The notes under the pieces are model-generated. The model worked only from the letters and a program-made list of their open reading frames with translations, was not told where the DNA came from and made no database searches. A DNA stretch of 44,261 nucleotides from Perkinsus olseni (Eukaryota; Perkinsozoa; Perkinsida), in the NCBI GenBank assembly GCA_013115125.1, contig JABANN010000275.1, positions 1-44,261 on the forward strand, written 5' to 3'. Below, one piece after another: positions 1-10,484 of the stretch; within the stretch, counting starts at the first letter, position 1, and every line of letters starts with the position of its first letter. The translations under genes were made by a program, and so were the position numbers.

Positions 1-174
1 GAAAGCCCGCCCGTTTTTCCCCCAGAAGGCGGTCCCGGCGAAACCGAGTTTGCCAGCCAGCTTGCCCGCAAGTCCAAAAAATCCATGCGCTACAATGGCC
101 GTGAGGCCGCCGAAACAGTTGGCAGTTCAGTCATACTGCATGTCGGGAGAGCATCGTGCAACTGCAGGAAATAG
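1..174 (+). CDS. 3' end of an unidentified protein gene (partial)
   Basis: The first frame is open from base 1 to a TAG at 172-174, giving 57 residues. Codons are rich in G/C at the third position and the peptide is charged (Lys/Arg-rich, with a GPGETEF stretch followed by ARKSKKS), unlike the AT-richer DNA that follows. No domain is recognisable and the start lies outside the window. The reading frame could also end earlier at a splice donor, so only the coding character is supported, not the exact end. Confidence 0.4.
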   Translation, partial: ESPPVFPPEGGPGETEFASQLARKSKKSMRYNGREAAETVGSSVILHVGRASCNCRK

Positions 175-703
175 GGATAGACGTCGTAGGCGTAGAAGTC
201 TGTGAGTGAGCAAGCACACTCTGCATAAAAAACAGGGCGAATGTATGGAAGAAGTGAGACTGGATGGGCCGAGATTTTATTTTATGGGCGATTTTGATGG
301 GTGAAATGAGATGGATGGAATGGCACCGGATGAAATTATAGTGGACGACTTTACACTGGAACAGATGACCACTGGACGAAATTATACTGAATCAGTTGGG
401 TTACCCCGGAAAAAAGTTATCTGCTGAATATTCATCGGTGACGACGGCAGACTGTTCCACCAAGTAGAAAACCTATGCACTCTTTCGACTTGTCTAACTT
501 GTTAGTACTGCCGCTTTAGTGCGAGGCAAGGCGGGAGGCCGCCAGAGAACCACACACACGGAGGCTCTATAATGGCGGCCCGCCATTGGTGGGTGTACGA
601 ACTCCTGCCCCGGGCTACACCAAGACTTGGCGGCCAAGTCTTCGGGAACATCAACACTTCTCATTCAACGAAGATTATGGAATAAGCGATATTAGTATGT
701 AGT

Positions 704-727
704 TCATACTATGAGCTTCATAGGGTG
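704..727. repeat. dispersed 23-24-nt repeat copy 1 (other copy near 33.92-33.95 kb)
   Basis: The words TTCATACTATGA and CTTCATAGGG at this place recur, with one base changed, in reverse orientation at about 33918-33941. Both copies sit in small palindromic settings (CTATGAAG against CTTCATAG). The second copy lies just outside the decayed Tc1/mariner transposase, so the word could belong to the end of a small DNA transposon. That is inference from two copies only. Confidence 0.4.
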
Positions 728-1022
728 CAGCCTGCACACTATGAAGCCTTCACCGTGTAGGCTGCGACACAACACAACATGGGCTATTGGTCCCGGGTTC
801 GAATCCCACGTCGCCTCGAATTTCCCTTCGAGACCTTCAGGAAGACTTCCTGCGATTCAAGAGGTCCTCTTGAAGGAAGCTCAAAATTTTGAAATCCGCT
901 ATGGTTCCTGAGCTCCTTTCAAGAGCTTCTTAAACCTCAAGAAGCTCTTCTTTAGAGAGAATTTTGAAATAGGCCCCAGAAGAATTTCTGAGTCTGGATT
1001 TCAACATGTAGAATGATGCTAC

Positions 1023-1080
1023 GATTCCACAATCGATTCGAAGATTCCACAGTCGATTCGAAGATTCCACAGTCGATTCA
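1023..1080. repeat. 20-bp tandem repeat, 2.9 units
   Basis: Units at 1023-1042, 1043-1062 and 1063-1080 read GATTCCACA(A/G)TCGATTCGAA. The first unit differs from the second by one base and the third is cut two bases short. No coding role is apparent. Confidence 0.85.
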
Positions 1081-1833
1081 GATGCTTCGGTGAAGGACCT
1101 AACCCGATTAGGGGCGACGGATGTGATGGAGTTGGTGAATCGTTATTGCTGAGGGCTTGCGTGCACACTTGCACGCAAACACACACTCGGACTCGCCTCC
1201 TCGGAGCCGCCGGCCTCCGCGCACCATTCGATATCAGCGGCAAGTCGTCGGCAACTCCCTATTAGGTTTGTTTGGAGACGTCCCCGCTTCCCTTGCTCGA
1301 TGAATCGCGGATGATGCTTCCGTCGCCGCTGTGTTGTTGCGCTGGATCACTACGATACTGGACTGTTCCGCGAGGCTCACGAGACTGTTCTTACTTCAAG
1401 GGCGTATCCACTACTCCATGAAACCAACGACTTCATGGAGCAGGCTGCCGCTGTAGGAGACGGGCCACTCAAACCGCTGTTGTTCAATCAGTGTTCTGTC
1501 CCTTTGTGACACAATGACTTTACGGGAATCAGGTGGCGAAAAGCCGCAGCACATCTCTAGCGTCCTTCCATTTATTTTAGTAAACCAATAGTGAAGTGTA
1601 GAGTCGACCCTGGAATCGTTTGTTCGCGTTAAATGAAGCGCTTCGGAGCTTCAGAATTGGCCTAGTGAATGCCCCGTCAGAAGCGATTCTGCAATTGATT
1701 TCAACAGTAAATTTATGCAGGGAAGACCCTTTACATGCGGGCTGAACCAGTCTCTTCTGTGTCAGACTTTGCCTCTGCAAGCTTCCTTATCAATATCCCC
1801 AACCGTTGAACCCTTTTTTGTGTTAATTATTCA

Positions 1834-3302
1834 ATGGTTGAGACATCTAACAACACCAAGGCGGCAGAGACCACTGAGGAGCTCCCCAAGGGACTCAAGC
1901 TCACTCCCGCTCAGCTGTTGCCCTTCGTCGGATGGTGCATACTCTCTATTAAGGATGAGGACGGCCATATGCGGCAGATCAAGGTAGCGGCTTCTCCTGT
2001 TGAATCACCGCCGGTAGAAGCTTTCCGTATACATCGTGCTGTACATGGTAAAAGTCGCCACGTCTCTCAGCACAACGGCCGCTTCCGGCCATCACTCCGA
2101 TTCTACGCAAGAGTGGTCTTAGGAACACTTGTAGTTGCTAGCTATGAAGTTCATGAGGTGTCGGTTCTTTACTTGTCTGTCGGTTGTTGCCGGTTGAAGC
2201 TTTCCTTATATATCGTGCTGTACATGGTGCAATCGCCACGTCTCTCAGCTCAAGGGCACCGGCGTATCTGGCCGACGTCATAGGTCTTCTTTTTTCTGTC
2301 AGGGCTCGTACGACATCGTCCCCTTCCACGCCACGGTGCTTGAGAATGGCGATTTGCAGATAAACGCCCGCCTGTCGTACAAGAACCCCCTCAAATTTCT
2401 TAGTGTAAGACATTCCTCATACCACTCCTCGACGAACTCTCATCCTCCATCAGATCAACAACGAGAACAACTACTACTTCTCTATTAACATGATGTTTGG
2501 TAATAGTAGAACTCAACTGAGTACTATGATCGCTATGAATGCTTCTTCCTCGCAGGTGCCTTTGACAAGAAGGACGGTATGATGGCGATGCTGGCAGGGG
2601 CCAACAACGAGGGCATTTGCGACTCCCTCCCCGAGAAGTGCTCCGTGCTTTGTAATACCACTCGCCTGGCCAAGTAGGCACCAATTCTGTTATTCAGACG
2701 AGAAGGCGGCTTCCAACGGTGGGTCTCTGGTGGTCAAGGGCGACGTCCCCTTCGCGGGAGAGGGCTCCGAGGTCGAGTTCAAGGTACTACGCTCATGGGC
2801 TTTTCTATTTTGTCGGTAATCCTTCAATTCGCGACCTTCGTGTCTGTAGCGTGAATTTCGGCCCAGTCGTCCATGATGAGAATTTCGGTAGCACTTCGTC
2901 AATCACTTTACACTTGCGTGAGGAGTGCTTCTAGTGAAGTCTTGTTTTTTTGTAAGGTGTCTACCAAGGAAGTGAAGTTGCAGACGAGAGTTTCCTCAGT
3001 CAGCGTGGTTATTCCAAAGGCTACGTTCGACCAGTGGAAGCTCTATCACGAGGCCATTCATCGTGCATCCAAGAGGTATGCGGGAACGACGGTTAACTGT
3101 ACCGGCTCTATTGTGGATATGTGAACTTGAGAGCGTTATCTGAGCGTGAAGCGTGGGATTTATGGTACGGAAGTTAGGTTTTATTGCTCATGTGCTTAGA
3201 TATGAGGAGGACGACAGTGACAAGAAGAAGGATGATGATAAGAAGGGTGACAGCAAGAAGACTCCCGAGGAGAGCTCTGATGAGTCCACCAAGAAGGAGT
3301 AA
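1834..3302 (+). CDS. 7-exon protein of unknown function with acidic/lysine tail
   Basis: Exons 1834-1983, 2303-2404, 2454-2499, 2556-2651, 2698-2783, 2957-3075 and 3200-3302 join in phase through GT-AG introns of 319, 49, 56, 46, 173 and 124 nt to give 233 residues. The start MVETSNNTK is the only nearby Met. There is no signal peptide and no obvious membrane segment. The middle is a mixed beta-type sequence (HATVLENGDLQINARLSY, later SLVVKGDVPFAGEGSEVEFK). The C-terminus is a low-complexity charged tail (EEDDSDKKKDDDKKGDSKK) ending DESTKKE. I do not recognise the family. The short introns and consistent phases are the main support; the exact exon 4 donor (2652) is the least certain border. 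Confidence 0.7.
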
Positions 3303-3848
3303 TGATTTCTTTCATTGCAGCGGCAGGGCCGCCCGCCTGCACACTCAGACACCGGAAATTTACACCCAATGTTAATGACTAAGTGATGACAGATATCAGT
3401 ACCTGAGGGGTATACGTTTTTAGTTTGTCATTCAGGGGAGGTTGTGGGTGGGCAGAGGGTGATGGGCTCGTATGCAATCGAGCATTCCTTTGACGTGACA
3501 GCGGGTATGGTACCATCTAGTTGCTTCGTGCCAGTAAAGTCAGGACCATCGCTTTGGATACTCACGGTTTGGTGCGGTATTGAGAGGCCACGTTGTGTTA
3601 GTGCTAAGGCCTTCTGTCGTCGATCGAATCAGAATGACAGCGTTAGTGTCTTATCCCGGTGTGAGATTGTTGTATTACAACAATAGTTGAATGAATGCAG
3701 GTGTCAATGATAGTCGTGGCGGTACCAGCTTCAGTACCGGTTGACTTGTTGTTAATTTTTCAACTTTGATCTTTCTTCGCGATACTGAATGAGTATTCAT
3801 CAGTATCATCGTAGAATCAGAGCGTCGCATGCAGGTTCATTATCGTGT
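3303..3848. other. intergenic stretch, nothing recognised
   Basis: About 545 bases between two plus-strand genes. The frames are broken and no RNA gene or repeat was seen. An extra upstream Met at 3789 is in frame with the next gene, so part of this stretch may be its 5' end. Confidence 0.4.
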
Positions 3849-6400
3849 ATGTCATCTCCAGGACCGATTAAGAAGCCTCTTCGTACGCAGGACATCTATC
3901 AAGCAGTACAGCGTCTGAAGAAGGAGAGAAATGAAAAGCAAGAGCGACTGGTGAAACTACGGACGAGACTTCACGCGACGGAGCGAGAGGCGTCCAAAAA
4001 GGAACGCACTATTAGAGAACTGAATCGGCTGAGGCAATCAAAGCATCCGATCTCGAAGGTTCTGCTCAACGGCATGAGGGAGGACGCCAGTACGCAGCTG
4101 ACGATGTTTCGGAACAAATGTGCGGAGCTTGAGGAAGAGATAGTGACGGTTGACGACGAAATCGATCGAGCGAAGCGAACGAGGAAATTTACGCATCTTG
4201 TGGAGCTCCAGGCGGAACTGAATGTGTGGAAGAGTGAAGCTCGACGGCTGAAGGAGGCGAAGGTAGTAGATGGGTCGGGAACTGTCGCGCCGGAGGGAAC
4301 TATCTATCGCATCAAGTGAGCGACTAAGTCTTTCGCTCGGTAGTGATATACTCGAGAACCTCGGGTCAGAGGTGGTCCGCGAAGTTGATGCTCCTATCGG
4401 AAGAGATGCCTTAGTTAATCATGAAAGTTAGGATATTATTTGCGAAATTGAACCCCCCTCTACGATGTAATTGAAGGGGTGTGTTTCGGTTGTAAGTTTG
4501 AATAAATATAACCCTTCACTTAGGTCGACATTTCAATTTTAACTGTACTGTTGAAGGTAAAACTTGGAGCTCAACACCACCACCTCTTTTCTCATTCTCC
4601 TTCCTCAGGAAACAGGTCTTCAGCAGAATGCTTTGTGGCAGCAAAGATCGCGCGATCTGAACAAGCTCATCACTGATGATTTGATACCGATGGTTCATGA
4701 ATTGGAGGGCAGCTCCGACCTTCCGGACGTGGATGGTGTCGCCGGACTCGCGGAGGAAGCCCGCAGTGAGCTCGAGACTGCATTTGAACGAAAGACCGAG
4801 GTCAGTAGGCATGCTGGAATACCAAGACTTCCTGCTGAATTCACTGAGCTAGATCGATGTTGGCAACCTGTTGGGTAGGGCAAGAGACTGCCTGTTAAAG
4901 CTAACGGTGCCTCGCTACTACGGCTGCATAAGTCGTACGAGTGTCCACCATAGAAATTGAGACGCTCGGATTTCGATTGTGAATGGAGTTCGACCTGTGT
5001 GGAGAATCACAACGGTCGCCGTGCAAAACTTCATTTCCCGGCTTAATTCTTGCGAAGAAAACTTCGCTGATGAATGTACAAGCAATTCACTGAGGGGCCT
5101 TCTTGTCGAAGATGTTACTCACTATCCCGAAAAGTATCTCAGCTGCCTGTATCTAGTGAAGTCTGCGTTATTGAGTTACTCGCAGGTTGATGGATCCCTC
5201 GAACTCGCCTTGGCTGAGCTGAGTCGCCGTCAAGGATACAGGACGGCTCTCGAAGAACTTCGATGTGAATCTGCTGAATTGGAGGCGAGGACTTCGAGCA
5301 TTGCACGAGTGATCCAGAGAATCAAAAGCAATAATAGAGACTTCGCCCTTAGTGGTCATGTCTACGAACTGGCCCTCACAGACGAGGATTGTGATGAGGA
5401 TTTCATCGCGATCCGCCAGAGGTTGATCGATCGCGTAGAGGAGGGCGAGGAGTGGTATGGCCTGTTGAGGCTGCTTGGGAAGCTGGCTGAGAAAAGCGGC
5501 GGGGCGCTCGGGGCCGAAGAGCTGGTCGCAACTCTCGAGGCCAACGCCATCCCGTTGGACGGTCTAAACACTGCTTGTGGTCCACTACGGGTCACGGACT
5601 TAGTGGGTCGTATAGACTTAGCGGCGAGTGGTCGAACTCCGGTGGAGCCTCGGTGGCAGCGGAGTGTCGTGCGGTGGCGTTCACGCGGTATGGAGAAAGA
5701 AACCGTCAGACAAGCGTTGTTGATCGCACGGTCCTCGGACGAGTTACTTGGGGCGATTGGTGAATCGGAGGTCGTCGCCTTTTGGGAGAAGGTTGGGGCG
5801 GGAAGGGCTATTCGGGCCTTTGACTTGAACACGACGTCGTGGCATCAAATTGGTGAGCGACGGATTTTCCATCTCTTGAAGAAGTGCCGGGGTGTGACTC
5901 GACAGCAGTGGAAGGCTGAATTGATGTGTCCGCTGGATGCTGTGACGTATGAGGATTTTATCGCGTGCAAGCTATTCAGCACAATGGGGCTCGAGGATAT
6001 CTTTATTATGCTTCTGGCTGTGAGTGGTGCTGATCATGATGACGAGGTTGTTAATCTGAATAATCTCTACGACCTACCGGTTGAAACGTTCGTCGCTGCG
6101 CTGAGGGGAAGGGAGAAACCGAAAGATTCTATAGGGGAGGAAGGGCGGCAAGCTGCTGACGATGCCGTTGAGACCGAGGAGGATGATCCGGCTTTGACTT
6201 CAGAGAGTGACGGTGATGATACAGATCTTGCAGTACTGTTTTCGGGTGGTCAGGGTGACGATGGAGTTAAAGAAGAAGAGGTCGTTCAACCTCTATCGGC
6301 TTTACCCGACCTTGCCAGTCTTTTCGCCCTGGACGCGAGTGAAGCTCCAGAAGCTGTAGCTACGGATGCTAATGCTGATCATGAACTTGACACGTTGTGA
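3849..6400 (+). CDS. long coiled-coil protein (3 exons)
   Basis: Exons 3849-4262, 4609-4800 and 5186-6400 join at phase 0 through introns of 346 and 385 nt, giving about 606 residues. The frames to either side of the introns end in stops that splicing removes. Residues 1-220 are a continuous heptad-rich coiled coil (for example QRLKKERNEKQERLVKLRTR). A second helical stretch follows (LALAELSRRQGYRTALEEL), then an acidic region and a Gly/Asp/Glu-rich C-terminus ending DANADHELDTL. The part around ALGAEELVATLEANAI looks EF-hand-like, but the calcium ligands are not clear. Start M at 3849 is chosen because the coiled coil begins soon after it; M at 3789 is possible. Likely a cytoskeletal or ciliary scaffold by inference only; the family is not recognised. 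Confidence 0.65.
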
Positions 6401-6748
6401 ATTGGCTGCGGGGCCTCTGTAATTTTCGTGTTGCCGAATGTGTCGGGTTTGAATCTTCTGCAAGGGTTGATGACGAAGGCGTGTATTGTAACCGAAGGTG
6501 AAATGAGGAGTCTCGCGCTCTCGGCGATAGTTCTTCCTATTATGGGAAGATTTGAACCTAGTTCCCTTCGACGGGGAATTTCTCGACAATTTCCGTAAAA
6601 ATACAGGCGGATTTCCCATTTTGGGACCAAGGGAAATTTCCCTTGAACACTCGCAGCACAAAGGCAGCCTCGGTTTCACGGGCGATAATGAACTCACAGA
6701 TTTCGCAATGACTTTTTCGATATCACGCAGTTGACCTCACGTCGTTAC
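6401..6748. other. intergenic stretch with a 16-bp palindrome
   Basis: Holds a perfect 16-bp palindrome at 6629-6644 (AAGGGAAATTTCCCTT). No exon is seen. The last 30 bases would be the leader of the cysteine-rich peptide gene that starts at 6749. Confidence 0.4.
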
Positions 6749-6919
6749 ATGAGATTCTGGTACTTGGCCTTCTTGGTCTGCTGCCTACAAGAGGCCTCTC
6801 TGGCGAAGATTGGTGATGACTGTTGCCATGGCTGGAAGCTGCCTTGCCCATGCTGTGACTTCGACACCTGCTGCATCAATGGGACATGCACTTGCAGTCA
6901 GGAGTGTGATGGAAATTGA
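6749..6919 (+). CDS. small secreted cysteine-rich peptide, 56 aa
   Basis: An intact single-exon frame. Residues 1-19 (MRFWYLAFLVCCLQEASLA) form a typical signal peptide with cleavage expected after SLA. The mature part of about 37 residues carries ten cysteines, in the order CC, C, CC, CC, C, C, C, a density expected of a disulfide-stapled extracellular peptide. Met at 6749 is chosen over the in-frame Met at 6731 because the hydrophobic core follows it directly. It starts with MR like the other secreted peptides nearby, but its cysteine spacing differs from the LRxL group at 8590 and 14834. The function is unknown; no activity is inferred. Confidence 0.7.
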   Translation: MRFWYLAFLVCCLQEASLAKIGDDCCHGWKLPCPCCDFDTCCINGTCTCSQECDGN

Positions 6920-7604
6920 GCTATTCTTTCATTATTTATTCGTGATTACGAGCCTTTTATTACTATTGAAATTCTTCGTTGATGACGACTCCGAAGAGCC
7001 TAGTAGGCTTCGTATATGTTCTGAACGATTTAGTCGATTCTCGTAGTTGAAGACTGGTATTGAATAATGTAAATCATCGGGGCTTCCGATTTGAAAGCAT
7101 TGCCTCAAATAACGGCAGTGTCACCTGGATTACCGTCGTGGGAGATGCCACTGTCGACGTATGGGTGGGACTACACTTGAACGAGATAATATCGTTGAAA
7201 TTGCACTCCACAACCTTTGCGGCCTTCATCCATGATACTACACCATTCGACGCGAATGGTTCGGTTCACTGAGAATAGCTTTTTGACAATCAATCTGTCT
7301 GATTGCACCGCATGTCAAGGCCACAGGAAGTCTCCAACTGAGCACATTGGCAAGAGTCTCAAGTAAGCCGGAACCGTGAGCGTTGGACTATAAACTCACA
7401 CATACACCATTCGAGGCCATACTCAAGAGAGGAGCACCAACCGTGTGTTAGCGTTGGACAGCCCACCGCGGACTAGCGCCTATCTACCTTTTCTTCGCCG
7501 GGCCGGATCCGCGGAGAAAGGCCTATTTACAGCGAGCCCGAAAAGAGGCCTCGGAGAGAATAATGGCTAAACTTCTGACTCAGAACTTCTGAGCCCGTAC
7601 ACTT
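6920..7604. other. gene-poor stretch between peptide genes
   Basis: No exon or RNA gene recognised on either strand. It separates a plus-strand peptide gene from minus-strand peptide genes, so it is a region where the two 3' ends converge. Confidence 0.35.
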
Positions 7605-7760
7605 CTAGTCGGGCCAGCTGAATCCGCACTCGCAGATGGGATCGCGGCATTTATTCGTGCAGTAGCTCCCGCATATCAACTTGTTCAAAGCACGAGGACT
7701 CTCAGAGGCCTCCTGGCCCTGACTTGAGGTCAAAATGGTGATGATGAAAGTGATACGCGT
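7605..7760 (-). pseudogene. cysteine-rich secreted peptide copy, apparently broken
   Basis: The minus strand reads a hydrophobic leader (RITFIITILTSSQG), then a short linker and a cysteine block LICGSYCTNKCRDPICECG before a stop. The spacing C-x3-C-x3-C-x4-C-x-C matches the intact peptide at 8590-8781, and the leader resembles that of the gene at 8074 at both DNA and protein level. No intact start is seen in frame, so it is recorded as a fossil copy with about one break. An unrecognised upstream exon is the alternative. Confidence 0.5.
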
Positions 7761-7799
7761 ATGAACGAAGGGCTGAGCTACGAAGATACCTCATGGAGC

Positions 7800-7856
7800 C
7801 TCGGATAAAGGAGCAGTGCTACTTCAACTTGAAGTACCACTGCTCCTTTACCCGAG
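7800..7856. repeat. 57-nt near-perfect hairpin (about 28-bp stem)
   Basis: The left arm starting CTCGGATAAAGGAGCAGTG pairs with the right arm ending CACTGCTCCTTTACCCGAG; only two mismatches occur over about 28 bp and the loop is about one base. It lies between two minus-strand peptide genes and has no coding frame. It could be a foldback remnant or a hairpin RNA; the sequence alone does not decide. Confidence 0.75.
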
Positions 7857-7898
7857 GAACTCTTTGAAGTCTTCAAGAAACTTACTGGGCTTGACAAG

Positions 7899-8074
7899 TC
7901 AGTAGCATTCCGGGATGACGTAAGAGTACATGAATATTTGCTGATGGCACTCCTTCGTACAGAAGCCACTGCTGGGTAAGTCAGTTGAAGCACGTGGGCC
8001 TCCGAGACATGCTGACAACGAGACGGGGAGAGGCAGGCGATCAATAAAATGCAGATAGGGAAGGCGATACGCAT
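7899..8074 (-). CDS. small secreted peptide with short intron (tentative)
   Basis: Met at 8074 begins a strong signal peptide (MRIAFPICILLIACLSP). Read straight through, the frame loses its cysteines. Splicing a 53-nt GT-AG intron (7972-8024) joins the leader in phase to SGFCTKECHQQIF and a short tail ending PECY, about 40 residues with three mature cysteines. The intron size fits other introns here. The CTKEC block recalls CGEYC/CTNKC of neighbouring peptides. If the intron is not real this is a decayed copy. Confidence 0.4.
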
Positions 8075-8589
8075 TGAAAGTCGAAGTTAGTTCAGTTATC
8101 TTAGCTTGACTGCAGACCGGAGGAGTGCTGCGTATCTGTGTTAACTTTTTTCACCCGAGTTGACGAAGCCGTTCAACTTCACTCCACTGGGGTGCCAATG
8201 TTAGCACATAAATAGGGATTCACTACCCCGGTAAGACTAACGCAAGTGCCAAGTGCCAATATGACGATGACGGTGTAGAAAAAAAGCGTCGAAATAGATA
8301 GCAGCGTCTCGTACTTCCGACGACTGAAATGCCCACAACCCGCGGATACGCAGAGCCAAGTCGAGAACTAATCACAACTTAGCAGCGCGCCTCTGACGGG
8401 GTTCCCGACCGATGCTGAGTCCGGACGGACAGCATCAAACGTCACTTGTGAACGTTTCACCTCCGATACGGAAATAGACGGTTAATAAAAGAAAAAATGT
8501 GCCTCGAGTGACGGACGTTGCGACGAACGAGAAAAAAAACGGGCTTATGAAGACCAAACAGCTAAGCTGCAAGGTGAAGGTAATGATAC
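8075..8589. other. intergenic stretch between two minus-strand peptide genes
   Basis: No frame or RNA feature recognised. The first part should hold the promoter of the peptide gene at 8074, and the last part the 3' flank of the gene at 8590-8781. Confidence 0.35.
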
Positions 8590-8781
8590 TTAAGGTCCGC
8601 TACAAATGCAGTCGCATTCGGTAATGCTGGTTTTGCACTGACATTTAGGGTCGCACTCCTTCTCGCAGTACTCGCCGCAAAAAAAATCTCCATCCAAGCC
8701 ACGGAGGCTCGCGGAGCGATCCTCGGCGTGGGCCGAGAAAAAAGAGATGATGACGCATAAAGTGGCGATCGCGAAGCGCAT
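8590..8781 (-). CDS. small secreted cysteine-rich peptide with LRxL motif, 63 aa
   Basis: An intact single exon. Residues 1-19 (MRFAIATLCVIISFFSAHA) are a signal peptide. A short spacer with RSASLRGL follows, then a cysteine block beginning FFCGEYCEKECDPKCQC and ending CDCICSGP, with nine mature cysteines. The order LRxL, aromatic-C-x2-aromatic-C, C-x-P-x-C-x-C, C-x-C-x-C is shared with the peptide at 14834-15034 on the same strand 6 kb away, so the two are paralogues. LRGL before the cysteine core could be a propeptide or sorting signal (inference). The function is unknown. Confidence 0.75.
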   Translation of the reverse strand: MRFAIATLCVIISFFSAHAEDRSASLRGLDGDFFCGEYCEKECDPKCQCKTSITECDCICSGP

Positions 8782-9368
8782 TGCGGGTGATCAATAACTG
8801 AATAACTGGGAAGAGGGGTAGATGCTAATAACAATGTTCCTCGTCAGCGTTCTGAGGCCACGTCCAGTGGGAGGGGCTCAGTAGACCGCCACCTCTCATA
8901 AGCTGCTGGAGAACTCCCAGCATCGAATTCAATGCGTATCAGGCGATCCTGAGAGCGGCCATTGAGACTTACGGGAGCTCCATTACGCATCTTGCCAATT
9001 AAACAGCATGGACTTCCGTTCATCGCCTCTCTCACGCTCGCGTGCGTACGCGCACAACCCCCAAGTTGGTCGCCCTAATGATCGATAATTGTTTCATGAT
9101 GATACCTTTGTCTTGGATTAGTTACACGGACGTAGCGTGGTTCTGGTATTCATAAGGGACTTGCTGAGATGTCTAGAGGGTTAAGCCACTTCGTCCTCAC
9201 CGAACAACTCGGCAGAACCGTCGGATTCGACGCAGAAATCGATCAGAATGGCGTGCGCGTTTGACGAACTTCCACGTTCCAAAGGGGTTGGTACGAAGGC
9301 GAAATGGCATGAACGTGATTCCATTCAACGGTGCGCGTTGCAGGCTTTGAATTTATTTATCACAACCA
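8782..9368. other. intergenic stretch upstream of the AP2-like gene
   Basis: The facing 5' ends of the minus-strand peptide gene and the plus-strand AP2-like gene make this a divergent promoter region of about 590 bases. No specific element was recognised. Confidence 0.4.
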
Positions 9369-10484
9369 ATGACCGAGCGCGTTGATGGTGGCCATGGCCT
9401 TGGCACGGTGGTTGTTTTAGACCTTCCTTTTGAGTCGTATAGTACAGGTGAGGAACAACAACAACATGGGCCATATCAACAACAGCCATCATCATCGTCA
9501 CAACCACAATCGCCTCTGTGCGCCTCTTCTTCTTCGTCTTCTTCTTCGGCTTCTACCACGACCAGCATAACAGACGAGGATCCATCTTTGCAGACTACCA
9601 CTACTACTACGGCCACTAGTTTGGGATACGATCTCAACGTTCATCAAGCGCTTGAGTCCTTAACGCGCATTTTGTCATCGGAAATCGTCACCAGCGGCAG
9701 TAGCGGCCAGCAGCCTCCTCCTCCTAAGCGGCAACGAGTGATAGGGAACGCATCGTCAATGAACGGCTCCAACGGACTGCCTTGCCCGTCGCCGCCGCCC
9801 GCTTTGCAACCCGGCATGGGTGGTCAGCTCGCGTTCCCGGTTTTGACAGGTTCCAGTGAACCTCATATCACTTGGAATCCTCCCTCAGCGAGTGCGGCTT
9901 CTGTGTGTTATGATGGTCTGATCGAGCAGTCGGTTGCGACGCCTCCCACTGGTCCGGCCCTTAATAACGTTTCTGACACTCAGACTGGCTGCTTGGGAGC
10001 TTTGTTGGAAGAGCTTGCGAGACCTCCGAGGTCGCCTGCAGTGGAGAACGTCCACAACATGGTCTCTGTGAACTCCACTCGCAAGAAGGATTACTCGGCC
10101 CCTCCCGGGGTTTGGAAGAATTCTGGTGGTTACATATCGACTGTGTACATCAACAAGCGCCGAGTTTACGGTCCCCTCAGACAAACGCTCGAGGAATCTG
10201 TAAGAGACCGTGAACAGATGTTACTGGCGAAGGAGAGAGGTGCCAGCGAGGATGAGATTCGAGATCTCGTTATTACGATGAAGAGGCTGCATCCGAGCCC
10301 GTCTCCTGTTAGAAGGCCAAACTCTAAACGGGCTCGCAGTGCTTCTACTACTGCCACCGCTGCCGCAAAGGCGGTAGCGGAGTACGGCGTGGACGGATTG
10401 GTCGCGAGTTACGAAATGGATGGTAGGGCTCGCCCGCCAATGAGCGCAGCTGAGTGTCTCATCCCGTTCGCCCTGCAACGGTAG
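9369..10484 (+). CDS. AP2-like DNA-binding protein, 371 aa
   Basis: A single open exon. Residues 30-90 are low-complexity Gln/Ser/Thr runs built from CAA, TCT and ACT triplets. Residues about 244-307 look like an AP2-type domain: GVWKNSGGYISTVYINKRR, then VYGPLRQTLEESVRDREQML, matching the strand-strand-strand-helix pattern with the xYG/xFGP turn seen in alveolate AP2 proteins. A basic stretch (PVRRPNSKRARS) follows and may aid nuclear entry or DNA contact. AP2 proteins are the main transcription factor class in alveolates, so a nuclear regulatory role is likely. The domain is divergent and single. The end at TAG 10482-10484 could instead be a donor (GGTAGC) leading to a later exon near 10586, which stays open for about 40 codons. 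Confidence 0.6.
   Translation: MTERVDGGHGLGTVVVLDLPFESYSTGEEQQQHGPYQQQPSSSSQPQSPLCASSSSSSSSASTTTSITDEDPSLQTTTTTTATSLGYDLNVHQALESLTRILSSEIVTSGSSGQQPPPPKRQRVIGNASSMNGSNGLPCPSPPPALQPGMGGQLAFPVLTGSSEPHITWNPPSASAASVCYDGLIEQSVATPPTGPALNNVSDTQTGCLGALLEELARPPRSPAVENVHNMVSVNSTRKKDYSAPPGVWKNSGGYISTVYINKRRVYGPLRQTLEESVRDREQMLLAKERGASEDEIRDLVITMKRLHPSPSPVRRPNSKRARSASTTATAAAKAVAEYGVDGLVASYEMDGRARPPMSAAECLIPFALQR

Larger units (their letters stand above)
175..1833. other. gene-free stretch with hairpins and a tRNA-like fragment
   Basis: No convincing exon is seen. The stretch holds a tRNA-like box B at about 793-805 (ending GGTTCGAATCC, followed by CGTCGCCT) without a matching 5' half, which looks like a tRNA 3'-half remnant. 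Hairpins lie at 719-755, 856-874 and 921-949, and a 20-bp tandem repeat at 1023-1080. The DNA from about 1700 to 1833 should contain the promoter of the next gene; no clear element was identified. Confidence 0.5.

Noticed and set aside
4263-4319. A separate 176-codon coiled-coil gene ending at 4319
   Set aside because: A donor at 4263 in phase with the exon at 4609 continues the coiled coil, so the stop at 4317-4319 is best read as intronic.
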